A DNA stretch of 64,000 nt from Pseudoxanthomonas sp. GM95. Its GTDB lineage: Bacteria > Pseudomonadota > Gammaproteobacteria > Xanthomonadales > Xanthomonadaceae. The notes beneath the pieces were generated by a model that searched no databases, was not told the origin of the DNA, and saw only the letters and a list, made by a program, of their open reading frames with translations. Positions 47,424 through 57,439 of this stretch are shown piece after piece (position 1 is the first letter of the stretch; the number at the start of each line of letters is the position of its first letter). The stretch covers positions 1,426,001 to 1,490,000 of the forward strand of contig NZ_FOAX01000001.1 of the NCBI RefSeq assembly GCF_900109775.1. Reading direction: 5' to 3'. The translations under genes and the position numbers were made by a program.

Positions 47424-47708
47424 TTAGCGCGAGCGGCCAGCGGCCTGCTGCTGGGCGAAGGCGCGCAGCTGGTCGAGCGTGACGTAGCCATTGCCGGCCA
47501 GATCGATCTTGGAGAAGTTCTTGGCGATGCGCGGCATGCCCTGTTTGGCTTCAGCTTCGGTCAGCTTGCCGTCCTGATCGGCATCGGCCTGCTTGAACTT
47601 CTCAGCGACCTGCGCGGCGGCCTGTTCGGGATCGCCGCCACCCAGTTGGGGTGAGGCGAACGCCAGGCCGGGCAGGGTCAGCAGCGAGGTCAGAATCAAA
47701 ATGCGCAT
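47424..47708 (-). CDS. Small secreted EF-hand protein
   Basis: The 94-residue protein has a signal peptide (MRILILTSLLTLPGLAFA) and two EF-hand-like loops. The first, DADQDGKLTEAE (residues 42-53), has all calcium ligands. The second, DLAGNGYVTLDQ (69-80), lacks ligands at positions 3 and 12 and may not bind. It should sit in the periplasm. AGGAG lies eight bases before the ATG at 47708. The gene is 147 bases downstream of the histidine kinase on the same strand. Confidence 0.82.
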   Translation of the reverse strand: MRILILTSLLTLPGLAFASPQLGGGDPEQAAAQVAEKFKQADADQDGKLTEAEAKQGMPRIAKNFSKIDLAGNGYVTLDQLRAFAQQQAAGRSR

Positions 47709-47855
47709 TGGGGTTGCTCCTATCGTCATGGAAGTCCGGCCGGAGGTGTTCCGGCGCGGTGAGTCCATGCTAGGAAGCGCGCCGCTGCGAGGTGTTGCCT
47801 GCTGTACGGTGGATGTTTCAAACCCTGACAAGTGCAGGCCGTGTATAGCCGGTCT

Positions 47856-49163
47856 TCAGGCAAACGCACTCTGGATGGGCAGCACCAGCGTGGCCCGCAG
47901 GCCGCCATCCCTGGGCGATTTAAGTTCCAGCCGACCGCCATGCACGCGTGCGAGTCGATCGACGATGGCCAGGCCCAGCCCGGTGCCGCCGTTGCCCGAA
48001 CGCGCGGCATCGGCACGCGTAAACGGCCGGCGCAGATGCTCGATCTGGTCCGCGGGAATCCCCGGGCCACGGTCGCGCACGCTGATGGAGATGTGCTCAC
48101 CCAGTAGACGCGTCTCCACGGTCAAGCCTTCCTTGCCATAGCGCGCTGCGTTCTCCATCAGATTCGCGATCGCCCGCTGCAGGACCAGGGCGCGCATCGG
48201 CACCGTGCGGATGGCCGGATCCAGGAACAGCGCGAACCAGCTGCCGCTTTCTTCGAACTCTGCCGAGAGCTGCTTGATCAGCGTGTTCACCTCGACCAGC
48301 GTGGGGGCTTCATCGCCCTCGGTGCGGCCGAAGTCCAGGAATTTTCCCAGGATGTGATCGATCTGGTTGATGTAGACGCTGGCGCCTTTTTCATCCAGCT
48401 GTCCCATGGCCAGCGCCAGGCGGAGTTTGGTCAGTGGCGTGCGGATGTCATGGGAGATGCCGGCCAGCATCAGGGAGCGCATGCTGTCGTTGCGCTCCAG
48501 GTTCTCGGCCATCCAGTTGAACTGCTGGGTCACGGCAGAGAGTTCGCTTGGGCCCGCCTCATCCAGCCTGTCTGGCGTATAGCCGCTGCCAACCGCGTGT
48601 GCGGCGCGCTGGAGCTGTCGCAATGGGCGATTGATGCGACGCTGGATGAGCCAGGCGGCCAGCAGGTTGAGGCTGGCCAGGAAAGCCGACACACCGGCGG
48701 CCACGGTCATGGCGCGATTCCGGAGCTGTGCCTGCAATGGCAGCACAACCCAGTACTGCTGGCCTTCGACCTGCATGCGCACCATGGCGCGGCCGTCCTC
48801 AGCCACCATGGGGCTGCTGTCAGGCGGGAGCTGGTCGGCAAGCCGGGTCACGAAATCCTTCAGCAACAGGCCGCCGTCCGCTTCTGAAGCGGGGATCGCA
48901 TGAGGGGACTGGGTGACGATCTGCAGCCCGCCGGCCCCGTTGATGCCGGCGATGGTGGCGTCACGCTCAACCGCGGACAGCCGCGAGAGCATCAGGTGCT
49001 GGGTATTGATCTGCGAGGCCACCAGGCCTGCCAGGCTTTCTGCACGCGGCCGTTGCACCAGCTGGTAGAAGACCGCGAAGACCGAGAGCTCCAGCGTGAC
49101 GGTCAACGCCATGAGCAGCAGGAAATTGCGCGCGAACAGCGAACGAGGCCAGAGCGTCTTCAT
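47856..49163 (-). CDS. EnvZ-type sensor histidine kinase
   Basis: The 435-residue kinase has a first membrane helix (about 13-33), a periplasmic loop (about 40-145), a second helix (about 150-173) and a HAMP domain. The phospho-acceptor is His238 in AGISHDIRTPL. The ATPase domain carries N and G boxes (ANLMENAARYG, RDRGPGIP, GGTGLGLAIV). The ATG overlaps the response-regulator stop by four bases. It pairs with the OmpR-type regulator, and both are divergent from the RND efflux operon, which they probably control. The signal is unknown. Confidence 0.93.
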   Translation of the reverse strand: MKTLWPRSLFARNFLLLMALTVTLELSVFAVFYQLVQRPRAESLAGLVASQINTQHLMLSRLSAVERDATIAGINGAGGLQIVTQSPHAIPASEADGGLLLKDFVTRLADQLPPDSSPMVAEDGRAMVRMQVEGQQYWVVLPLQAQLRNRAMTVAAGVSAFLASLNLLAAWLIQRRINRPLRQLQRAAHAVGSGYTPDRLDEAGPSELSAVTQQFNWMAENLERNDSMRSLMLAGISHDIRTPLTKLRLALAMGQLDEKGASVYINQIDHILGKFLDFGRTEGDEAPTLVEVNTLIKQLSAEFEESGSWFALFLDPAIRTVPMRALVLQRAIANLMENAARYGKEGLTVETRLLGEHISISVRDRGPGIPADQIEHLRRPFTRADAARSGNGGTGLGLAIVDRLARVHGGRLELKSPRDGGLRATLVLPIQSAFA

Positions 49164-49879
49164 TCGGAAGCATCTGCGACGAACATGTAGCCCACGCCCC
49201 AGACCGTGCGGATGAAGCGCGGATTGGAAGGGTCCTCCTCGATCTTGCGGCGCAGGCGCATGACCTGGACGTCCAGGCTGCGATCCAGCGCTTCGTATTC
49301 ACGGCCACGCAGGCGGTCGAGCAGGTGCTCGCGACTGAGCGGTCGCCCGGGATTACCAGCCAGCACGCGCAGCAGCTGGAACTCGGTGCTGGAAAGCTGC
49401 ACGACCTCGTCGTCGCGCAGCACCTCCATGCGCGTCAGGTTGAGCACGTAGGGACCGAAGCGGATGACGTTGCTGCCAGCCCAGTGGCCGTCGCCGGCGC
49501 CCATCGATTGCCGGCGCAGCGCCGAGTTCAGGCGCGCGATCAGTTCGCGCGGATCGAACGGCTTGGCGAGGTAGTCATCGGCGCCCATCTCCAGGCCGAT
49601 GATCCTGTCGATGGCGGCGCCGCGTGCGGTCAGCATCAGGATCGGGATGGTGCTGCCTTCCGAACGCAGCCGGCGACAGATCGACAGTCCGTCTTCGCCC
49701 GGCATCATCAAATCGAGTACCAGCGCATCGAAGGGCTCGCGGCGCAGGCGTTCGTCCAGTTTGTTGGCCGATGCCAGTGCCTGCACTTCGAATCCGTGCT
49801 CGGTCAGGTAGCGGCGCAGCATGTCGCGCAGTTCGAGATCGTCATCGACGATCAGGATGCGTTGTGGCCTGTCTTTCAC
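49160..49879 (-). CDS. OmpR-family response regulator
   Basis: The 239-residue regulator has a receiver domain with acidic pocket VDDD (11-14), phospho-acceptor Asp56 in LVLDLMMPGEDG, and the conserved Lys in LAKPFDP. A C-terminal winged helix follows (LLDRLRGREYEALDRSLDVQVMRLRRKIE). It is cotranscribed with the kinase through an ATGA overlap. It is divergent from the RND operon, and a 10-base-spaced direct repeat in the gap could be its site. This resembles BaeR-MdtABC control in E. coli, by analogy only. Confidence 0.93.
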   Translation of the reverse strand: MKDRPQRILIVDDDLELRDMLRRYLTEHGFEVQALASANKLDERLRREPFDALVLDLMMPGEDGLSICRRLRSEGSTIPILMLTARGAAIDRIIGLEMGADDYLAKPFDPRELIARLNSALRRQSMGAGDGHWAGSNVIRFGPYVLNLTRMEVLRDDEVVQLSSTEFQLLRVLAGNPGRPLSREHLLDRLRGREYEALDRSLDVQVMRLRRKIEEDPSNPRFIRTVWGVGYMFVADASE

Positions 49880-50020
49880 GTGAACTCCCGGAGTGGATTG
49901 GGCGGGATTCTTTGCGGATCAACGGGCGCTTGCAACCTGTCGAAGAAATTTCGCAAAGGCCTGAATTCACCGCAAAACCAGGCGCCACGGGCGTTTGCGG
50001 GGAGGTTCGGCATGGAGGCT

Positions 50021-50035
50021 GTTACCGCTTGTTAC
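50021..50035 (+). promoter_or_regulatory. Candidate OmpR-type response-regulator box
   Basis: GTTAC occurs twice at a 10-base period (50021-50025 and 50031-50035), one helical turn apart. That is the head-to-tail arrangement bound by OmpR-family dimers. It lies in the 291-base gap between the regulator gene and the RND operon, about 135 bases before the adaptor gene. No other clear feature is seen in the gap. Confidence 0.5.
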
Positions 50036-50170
50036 AAAGTCAGCGCACTTTGAAGCGGACCAGGCCGCCGTGCTTCGTACCATGCGGCCCGCAACGACGT
50101 CTCCACATGCCATCCCCGATGCGGGAACCGGCCAGGCGTCGATCTTCTCCCGATTCCCTGGTGACTTCCT

Positions 50171-51313
50171 GTGAAGAACAAACGCTGGCGCCCCTGGGTG
50201 CTGACCGTCGTGATCCTGCTCGCTGCCGGTGTGGCGATCCTGTTGATCGTGCACCGCCAGCCTGGCGATACCGACACGAGCAAGCCGCTGGTGGTGCGCA
50301 CGGCGCCGATCGCAGCCGGCGATGTCCCGGTCTATCTGGATGCGGTGGGCACGGTGACCCCGTTCTCGACGGTGACCGTGCGCACGCAGGTGCAGGGCAC
50401 GCTGGCATCGGTCGCGTTCAAGGAAGGGCAGGTCGTTCGCAAGGGAGACCTGCTGGCGACCATCGACGACCGTGCGCTGCGCGCGCAGCTGGATACGGCA
50501 GAAGGCGCGCTGGCGCGCGATCGCGCCCAGCTGGCCAACGCGCGCCGCGACCTGGCGCGCATGCAGGCCATGGTCGACATCGGCTCGGCCTCGCGCCAGC
50601 AACTGGATTCGCAAGACACCGCGGTGCGCCAGGCAGAAGGCGTGGTGAAGTCCGATGCCGGCTCGGTCGAGAACCTGCGCGTGCAGTTGGGCTATACGCG
50701 CATCGTGGCGCCCATGGACGGCGTCGCCGGCTTGCGTGCGGTCGATGCAGGCAACCTGGTGTCGCCCAGCGATGCCGACGGCGTGGTGACGTTGACCAGC
50801 CTGTCTCCGACCACGGTCAAGTTCGCGCTGCCGATCGACCAGGTGTCGCAGGTGGTCGACGCACGTGGCGAGGGCGCGGTGGACGTGGAAGCCTTCGATC
50901 GCGATGGCGGCAAGTCATTGGCCAAGGGTGGCCTTGAGGCCATCGACAATCGTGTGGATCAGGACACCGGAACCGTGATGCTGCGTGCACGCTTCGATGA
51001 TCCCAACGGCGTGCTGTTTCCCAATCGTTTCGTCAGCGCCCGCATCCATGTGCAGACGCTGCGCGGCGCGATGACCGTGCCGCTGGCGGCGATTCGCCAT
51101 GGCAGTGACGGGGCGTATATGTTCGTGGTGCGTGATGGCAAGGCGCACCTGCAGGCGGTAACCCTGGGCCCGACGCAGGGCGAGCAGGGCGCGATCAGTG
51201 CCAAGGGACTGGCGGCCGGGACGCAGGTTGCGGTCGAGGGCATCGATGCCCTGGAAGACGGCGTCGACGTGCGCGTGGCCGGGCAGCTGCCGGCCGGACA
51301 GCAGGCGCGCTGA
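50171..51313 (+). CDS. RND efflux periplasmic adaptor (MdtA-like)
   Basis: The 380-residue membrane-fusion protein has one N-terminal anchor helix (about 8-27), a lipoyl/barrel-sandwich domain (VTVRTQVQGTL, VAFKEGQVVRKGDLLATID), an alpha-hairpin (ALARDRAQLANARRDL) and a beta-barrel domain. It links the inner-membrane pump to the outer-membrane channel. The start is GTG at 50171. It begins the four-gene operon; the pump gene starts nine bases downstream. It differs from AcrA-type adaptors in lacking a lipobox. Confidence 0.9.
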   Translation: MKNKRWRPWVLTVVILLAAGVAILLIVHRQPGDTDTSKPLVVRTAPIAAGDVPVYLDAVGTVTPFSTVTVRTQVQGTLASVAFKEGQVVRKGDLLATIDDRALRAQLDTAEGALARDRAQLANARRDLARMQAMVDIGSASRQQLDSQDTAVRQAEGVVKSDAGSVENLRVQLGYTRIVAPMDGVAGLRAVDAGNLVSPSDADGVVTLTSLSPTTVKFALPIDQVSQVVDARGEGAVDVEAFDRDGGKSLAKGGLEAIDNRVDQDTGTVMLRARFDDPNGVLFPNRFVSARIHVQTLRGAMTVPLAAIRHGSDGAYMFVVRDGKAHLQAVTLGPTQGEQGAISAKGLAAGTQVAVEGIDALEDGVDVRVAGQLPAGQQAR

Positions 51314-51322
51314 GGGCGCGGC

Positions 51323-54300
51323 ATGAACGTCTCCCGCGCTTTCATCCAGCGGCCGGTGGCCACGATCCTGCTGATGGTCGGGGTGCTGTTGGCCGGCCTG
51401 ATCGGCTATCGCGCGTTGCCGATCTCGGCCCTGCCCGAAGTCGATTACCCGACGATGCAGGTCTATACCGAATATCCGGGTGCCGGCCCTGACGTCACCG
51501 CCGACACCATCACCGCCCCGCTGGAGCGCCAGCTCGGCCAGATCGCGGGCCTGGACAAGATGCGCTCCAGCAGCGCCAATGGCGCTTCGGTGATCACCCT
51601 GCAGTTCGGCCTGTCCACCTCGATGGACGAGGTGGAGCAGGAAGTGCAGGCAGCCATCAACGCGGCCAAGGCGCGCCTGCCGGATGACCTGCCGTATCCG
51701 CCGGTCTACAGCAAGGTCAATCCGGCCGACACCGCGGTGCTGACCCTGGCGATGCATTCCTCGCTACTGCCGCTGACCGACGTGCGTGAGCTGGCCGAGA
51801 CGCGGGTCTCGCAGAAGATTTCGCAGATGTCCGGCGTGGGCCTGGTCACCGTCAGCGGCGGCCAGCGTCCTGCGGTGCGCGTCACGGTCGATACCCGCGC
51901 ACTGGCCAGCCACGGCCTGACGCTGGCCGCCGTCGATAGTGCGCTGGCGGCGGCCAACGTCAACATGCCCAAGGGCACCATCGACGGTGCCACGGTGTCC
52001 TACGCCATCGGTGCGAACGACCAACTGGTCGATCCGGCACAGTACGCCGCGCTGGTGCTGAGCTGGAAGGACGGCGCGCCGCTGTTCTTGCGCGATGTCG
52101 CCACCATCGGCACCGGCGCCGAAGACGCGCGCCAGGCGGCGCTGTCCGGCGACACGCCCTCGATCCTGATCAGCATCCAGCGCCAGCCGGGCGCCAACGT
52201 CATCGAGACCGTCGACGGCGTGCTGGACGCCTTGCCTGCGCTGTCGTCTTCGTTGCCGGCCTCGGTGGACATGCAGGTCCTCAGCGACCGGACCGACACT
52301 ATCCGCGCGTCGGTCCATGACGTGCAGGTCGAGCTGGCCATTGCCATTGCGCTGGTGGTCGCGGTGATCTGGATGTTCCTGCGCAATTGGCCGGCCACGC
52401 TCATCCCCGGCATTGCGGTGCCGCTGTCGTTGGTGGGCACGGTGGCGGTGATCTACGCGCTGGGCTTCAGCCTCAACAACCTCACGCTGATGGCGCTGAC
52501 GGTCGCGACCGGTTTCCTGGTCGACGACGCGATCGTGATGATCGAGAACATCAGCCGGCACATGGAATCTGGCAAGTCGCGCATGCAGGCCGCGCTGGAC
52601 GGCGCGGGGCAGGTGGGCTTCACCATCGTCTCGCTGTCACTGGCCCTGATCGCGGTGATGATCCCGCTGCTGTTCATGGGGGACGTGGTCGGGCGCTTGT
52701 TCCGGGAGTTCGCAGTGACCCTGTCGGTGGCCATCGTGGTCTCGGCGGGGGTGACGTTGACCCTGGTGCCCATGCTGTCGGCGCGCATGCTGCAGCCGGC
52801 GGCCGGGCATTCGAGATCCGAGCGCCTGTTCGAGCGGATCGAACGTGGGTACGCCCACCTGTTGCAACGCCTGATGCAGCGCCGGCTGGCGGTGATGGTG
52901 GTGGTCCTGATCGCCACCGGCCTGACCGCGCTCACGCTGGTCGCGCTGCCCAAGGGCCTGTTCCCGGTCCAAGACACCGGCATGTTGCAGGGGGCGCTGC
53001 AGGTTGATGCGCAGGCCTCGTTCGCGCGCATCCAGCAGCGCCAGCAGTCGGTGGCGAAACTGATTGCGGCTGACCCCGCGGTGGAAAGCGTGTCGGTCAC
53101 CGTCGGCGTCGGGCAGACCAACACCGCGTTGGGCACCGTGCCGATGCTGATCCGGCTCAAGCCCGATGGCGATGGCAGCACTGCGGTGGCTGCGCGCCTG
53201 GGCGGCAAGGCGCGTGAGGCGGGCATGGTGCTGAACCTGCGTCCGGTCCAGGACCTGACGCTGGACAGCCAGTCTTCGGCGATGCCGTACGCGATGGGGC
53301 TTGAAGCCACCGACCGCAAGCTGCTGGGCGAGTGGACGCCCAGGCTGATGGCGGCGATGAAGGCCGACCCGATGTTCGCCGCGGTCGACAGCCAGGCCTC
53401 GCGCCAGGGCCTGCAGGCGCGCCTGGACGTGGACCGGGTGATGGCCTCGCGCCTGGGCGTGAGCATGCAGGCGATCGATGCGGAGCTGTATGCCGCATTC
53501 GGCCAGAGCCAGGTCTCCACCATCTATACCGATCTGAGCCAGTACCAGGTGGTGCTGGCCGCGACCGGTGGTATCACCGATGTGCGCGATGCACTGCAGC
53601 GCGTCCACGTGGCCGGCCGCGATGGCACGCCGGTGCAGCTGTCCACGCTGGCGACGGTCAGCGTCATGCCGTCGCCGGTGACGCTGGAGCGACAGGGCCA
53701 GTTCCCTTATGCGGACATCGGCTTCGATCTCCAACCCGGGATCGCGCTGGGCGATGCACTGCCCAGGCTCAAGCAACTCGGCGATGAGATCGGCATGCCG
53801 CCGTCCATCACGCCACACCTGGAAGGCACCGCCGGCAGTTTCGATGGCGCCATGTCCGGGCAGGCCATCCTGATGATCGCCGCGGTGCTGGTGGTCTACC
53901 TGGTGCTGGGCATGCTGTACGAGAGCTTCATCCATCCGTTGACGATCCTGTCCACGCTGCCGTCGGCCGTGCTGGGCGCGCTGTCGGCGCTGCTGCTGGC
54001 GGGCCTGCAGTTCGACGTGATCGGCACCATCGGCGTGGTGCTGCTGGTCGGCATGGTGATGAAGAACGCGATCATGATGATCGACTTCGCACTGGAGCTG
54101 GAGCGCGAGCACGGCCTGTCGGCCGAACAGGCCATCCAGCGCGCCTGCGAGCAGCGCTTCCGCCCGATCCTGATGACCACGCTGGCGGCATTGCTGGGCG
54201 CGTTCCCGCTGGCGTTCGGGGGCGGCATGGGTGCCGAGCTGCGCCAGCCGCTGGGCCTGGCGATCATCGGCGGACTGGTGGTCAGCCAGCTGCTGACGTT

Positions 54301-54367
54301 GTTCTCAACGCCGGTGATCTACCTGCTGCTGCACCCGGCCGAACGCGCCCTGGCGCGCCGGATCTGA
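51323..54367 (+). CDS. RND multidrug efflux transporter (MdtB-like)
   Basis: The 1014-residue hydrophobe/amphiphile RND pump has twelve helices and two large periplasmic loops. Family signatures include FIQRPVATILLM at the N-terminus, ALPEVDYPTMQVYTEYPGA, VATGFLVDDAIVMIENI in helix 4 with its proton-relay aspartate, and MKNAIMMIDFALELERE. It exports drugs or bile-salt-like compounds using the proton gradient. In MdtABC two different RND proteins form one heterotrimer, and the next gene is the second subunit. It begins nine bases after the adaptor gene. Confidence 0.94.
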   Translation: MNVSRAFIQRPVATILLMVGVLLAGLIGYRALPISALPEVDYPTMQVYTEYPGAGPDVTADTITAPLERQLGQIAGLDKMRSSSANGASVITLQFGLSTSMDEVEQEVQAAINAAKARLPDDLPYPPVYSKVNPADTAVLTLAMHSSLLPLTDVRELAETRVSQKISQMSGVGLVTVSGGQRPAVRVTVDTRALASHGLTLAAVDSALAAANVNMPKGTIDGATVSYAIGANDQLVDPAQYAALVLSWKDGAPLFLRDVATIGTGAEDARQAALSGDTPSILISIQRQPGANVIETVDGVLDALPALSSSLPASVDMQVLSDRTDTIRASVHDVQVELAIAIALVVAVIWMFLRNWPATLIPGIAVPLSLVGTVAVIYALGFSLNNLTLMALTVATGFLVDDAIVMIENISRHMESGKSRMQAALDGAGQVGFTIVSLSLALIAVMIPLLFMGDVVGRLFREFAVTLSVAIVVSAGVTLTLVPMLSARMLQPAAGHSRSERLFERIERGYAHLLQRLMQRRLAVMVVVLIATGLTALTLVALPKGLFPVQDTGMLQGALQVDAQASFARIQQRQQSVAKLIAADPAVESVSVTVGVGQTNTALGTVPMLIRLKPDGDGSTAVAARLGGKAREAGMVLNLRPVQDLTLDSQSSAMPYAMGLEATDRKLLGEWTPRLMAAMKADPMFAAVDSQASRQGLQARLDVDRVMASRLGVSMQAIDAELYAAFGQSQVSTIYTDLSQYQVVLAATGGITDVRDALQRVHVAGRDGTPVQLSTLATVSVMPSPVTLERQGQFPYADIGFDLQPGIALGDALPRLKQLGDEIGMPPSITPHLEGTAGSFDGAMSGQAILMIAAVLVVYLVLGMLYESFIHPLTILSTLPSAVLGALSALLLAGLQFDVIGTIGVVLLVGMVMKNAIMMIDFALELEREHGLSAEQAIQRACEQRFRPILMTTLAALLGAFPLAFGGGMGAELRQPLGLAIIGGLVVSQLLTLFSTPVIYLLLHPAERALARRI

Positions 54368-54370
54368 GCC

Positions 54371-57300
54371 ATGGCGATCGATCTCTCGGGGCCCTTCGTC
54401 CGCCGCCCGGTCGCCACGACGCTGCTGGCCATTGGCATCACGCTGCTGGGCATCCTGGCCTTTCGGATGCTGCCGGTGGCCTCGCTGCCGGAAGTGGAGT
54501 TCCCCACCATCCAGGTCACCGCCAACCTGCCTGGTGCCGATCCGGACACGGTCGCCAGCTCGGTGGCCACGCCGCTGGAGCGGCAGTTCAGCTCCATCGC
54601 CGGCATCACCGACATGACCTCGGTCAGCTACACCGGCTCGGTGCGCATCGTGATCCAGTTCGACCTGGATCGCGACGTCAACGGTGCCGCGCGTGATGTG
54701 CAGGCGGCGATCAACGCCGCGCTCAGCCGCCTGCCCAGCGATCTCAATGGCGTGCCGACCTATCGCAAGGTCAATCCCGCAGAAGCCCCGGTGATGGCGC
54801 TGGCCCTGACCTCGCAGACCGATGGCATTCCGCAGCTCTACGATGCGGCGTCCACCTTGCTGCAGCAGAAGCTGTTGCAGACCGAAGGCGTGGGCGATGT
54901 GCAGGTCGGCGGCGGCGCGCTGCCGGCGGTGCGCGTGGACCTGGATGGCCAGCGCATGCGCCAGCAGGGCGTGAGTCTGGAACAGGTCCGCCAGCTGCTG
55001 GTCGGCGCCAATGCGCGCGGCGCCAAGGGCAACCTGCAGGTGGGCGACGACGACTACGCCATCACCAGCGACGACAGCCTGCAGCAGGCCGAGCGCTATC
55101 GGCCGCTGGTGGTTCGCGACAACGCCGGGGCCGTCACCCATCTGTCGGACCTGGGGACGGTCACCGATTCAACCGAGAACATCCGCAGCTATGGCCTGAT
55201 GAACGGCCAGCCAGGCGTGGCGCTGATCATCAGCAAGCAACCCGGTGCCAACGTGGTGGAGACCGTCGACCGGATCCGCGCACAGATCCCGGAGCTGCAG
55301 GCCGTCGTGCCCGCCACCATGCACCTGGACGTGCTGCTGGATCGTACCCAGACCACGCGCGCGTCGCTGCATGAAGTCGAACTCACCCTGGTGATCTCGG
55401 TCCTGCTGGTGATCGCGGTCACCGCGGCCTTCTTCCGCGACTGGCGGGCGACCCTGGTGCCGGCCGTCGCCGTGCCGCTGTCGCTGCTGGGCACCTTCGC
55501 GGTGATGTGGGCGCTGGGCTACAGCCTCAACATCCTGTCGCTGATGGCGTTGATCGTGGCGGCAGGATTCGTGGTCGACGATGCGATCGTGGTGGTCGAG
55601 AACATCATGCGCCACCTGCAGATGGGCAAGAGCCGGGTGGACGCCGCGCTGGATGGCGCGCGCGAGGTCGGCTTCACGGTGTTCTCGATCAGCATCTCAC
55701 TGGTGGCGGTGTTCATTCCGCTGCTGCTGATGAGCGGCCTGGTCGGGCGCCTGTTCCGCGAGTTCTCGGTGACGCTGGCTGCGGCGGTCCTGGTGTCGAT
55801 GGTTGTCTCGCTGACCATCACGCCGATGATGAGCCGCATGCTGCTGCGGGCCAAGCCTGGCGGCGATCAGGGCCACGGGCATGGCGTCTCGGAGCGAAGC
55901 GTCTACGCCCGGACCTTGCGCTGGACCCTGCTTCGTCCGCGCCTGATGGCCTGGATCACGGCCGGCGTCGTGATCGCAGGGCTGGCGGTGTTCGTAGTGA
56001 TGCCCAAAGGGTTCTTCCCGCAGCAGGACACCGGCTTGCTGCTCGGTCAGGTCTACGGCCCGCAGGACAGTTCCTTCGCGCAGATGCGCACGCGCTTCAC
56101 CGACGTGGTGGCCAGGATCCGCAAGAACCCGTCGGTCGATCAGGTGATCGGCGTGATCGGCGCCAGCACGGGCAGCGCCTCCAACGCAGGCGCCCTGTAC
56201 GTCACGCTCAAGCCGCTGGGTGAGCGCGAGGACAGTGCCGATGCGGTGATCGACCAGCTTCGCGGCACCTTCGCCGACGAGGCCGCGATGCAGGTGACCC
56301 TGCAGGCGGTGCAGGACATCGGGGTCGGCGGCAGGCAGGCGGCGGGGCAGTACCAGTACACCTTGGCCGCCGACCGTCTGGACGTGCTGCAGGAAGCCGT
56401 GCCGCGGGTCGAGCAGGCGTTGAGGCGACTGCCGCAGATCACCGACGTCAGTTCGGACCTGCAGGACGGCAGCCTGAAGGCGCAGGTGGAAGTGGACCGT
56501 GCCGCCGCCTCGCGCCTGGGCGTGTCGCTGCAGACGATCGACCAGGCCCTGTATGACGCCTTCGGCCAGCGCCAGGTCTCCACCATCTACCGGGAAATGA
56601 ACCAGTACCACGTGGTGATGGGACTGACGCCGGAGCAGGCGGGCGATCCACGCACGCTCGAGCAGATCCATGTCAGCAGCGATGCGAGCGACCAGCTGGT
56701 GCCGTTGTCGGCGGTGTCGCACTGGTCGGAAAAGAAGACCAGCATTTCCCAGTCGCACCAAGGCCAGTTCCCGGCGGTGACGCTGTCCTACAACCTCAGT
56801 CCGGGCGTGTCGCTGGGGCCGGCGCAGCGCGCCGTGCAGCAGGCCATCGATGGGCTGCACCTGGACCCGGCGATCAAGCCGCAGGCCGCCGGCAGCGCCA
56901 AGGAATTCACCAACACGCTCAAGGCAATGCCGCTGCTGATCCTGACGGCGCTGCTGGCGGTCTACATCGTGCTGGGCATGCTGTACGAGAGCTTCCGTCA
57001 TCCGCTGACCATCCTCTCGACCTTGCCCTCGGCCGGCATCGGCGCGCTGGTGGCGCTGGCGATGTGCGGTTTCGAGTTCAGCATCATCGCGTTGGTCGGC
57101 GTGATCCTGCTGATCGGCATCGTCAAGAAGAACGCGATCCTGATGATCGACTTCGCGCTGCAGGTCGAGCGCGCGGAAGGACGCTCGCCGCAGGAGGCGA
57201 TCCTGCGCGCGAGCCTGGTGCGATTCCGCCCGATCATGATGACCACGCTGGCCGCGCTGCTGGGCGCGGTGCCGCTGGTGATCGGTGCAGGCTACGGCTC

Positions 57301-57439
57301 CGAATTTCGCCGCCCGCTGGGCGCGGCCATCATCGGCGGCCTGATGCTCAGCCAGTTGCTGACGCTCTATTCGACACCGGCGATCTATGTGCTCATGGAT
57401 CGGTTCGGCGCCTCACGTTCCAACAGGAATCCCTCATGA
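54371..57439 (+). CDS. RND multidrug efflux transporter (MdtC-like)
   Basis: The 1022-residue RND pump has the same topology as its neighbour: FVRRPVATTLLAIGITLLG, SLPEVEFPTIQVTANLPGA, VAAGFVVDDAIVVVENIMRH and KKNAILMIDFALQVERAEGRS. It starts three bases after the MdtB-like gene and its stop overlaps the outer-membrane lipoprotein gene. Two adjacent, non-identical RND genes are the hallmark of MdtBC/MuxBC-type heteromultimers, so both are probably needed for one pump. Confidence 0.94.
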   Translation: MAIDLSGPFVRRPVATTLLAIGITLLGILAFRMLPVASLPEVEFPTIQVTANLPGADPDTVASSVATPLERQFSSIAGITDMTSVSYTGSVRIVIQFDLDRDVNGAARDVQAAINAALSRLPSDLNGVPTYRKVNPAEAPVMALALTSQTDGIPQLYDAASTLLQQKLLQTEGVGDVQVGGGALPAVRVDLDGQRMRQQGVSLEQVRQLLVGANARGAKGNLQVGDDDYAITSDDSLQQAERYRPLVVRDNAGAVTHLSDLGTVTDSTENIRSYGLMNGQPGVALIISKQPGANVVETVDRIRAQIPELQAVVPATMHLDVLLDRTQTTRASLHEVELTLVISVLLVIAVTAAFFRDWRATLVPAVAVPLSLLGTFAVMWALGYSLNILSLMALIVAAGFVVDDAIVVVENIMRHLQMGKSRVDAALDGAREVGFTVFSISISLVAVFIPLLLMSGLVGRLFREFSVTLAAAVLVSMVVSLTITPMMSRMLLRAKPGGDQGHGHGVSERSVYARTLRWTLLRPRLMAWITAGVVIAGLAVFVVMPKGFFPQQDTGLLLGQVYGPQDSSFAQMRTRFTDVVARIRKNPSVDQVIGVIGASTGSASNAGALYVTLKPLGEREDSADAVIDQLRGTFADEAAMQVTLQAVQDIGVGGRQAAGQYQYTLAADRLDVLQEAVPRVEQALRRLPQITDVSSDLQDGSLKAQVEVDRAAASRLGVSLQTIDQALYDAFGQRQVSTIYREMNQYHVVMGLTPEQAGDPRTLEQIHVSSDASDQLVPLSAVSHWSEKKTSISQSHQGQFPAVTLSYNLSPGVSLGPAQRAVQQAIDGLHLDPAIKPQAAGSAKEFTNTLKAMPLLILTALLAVYIVLGMLYESFRHPLTILSTLPSAGIGALVALAMCGFEFSIIALVGVILLIGIVKKNAILMIDFALQVERAEGRSPQEAILRASLVRFRPIMMTTLAALLGAVPLVIGAGYGSEFRRPLGAAIIGGLMLSQLLTLYSTPAIYVLMDRFGASRSNRNPS

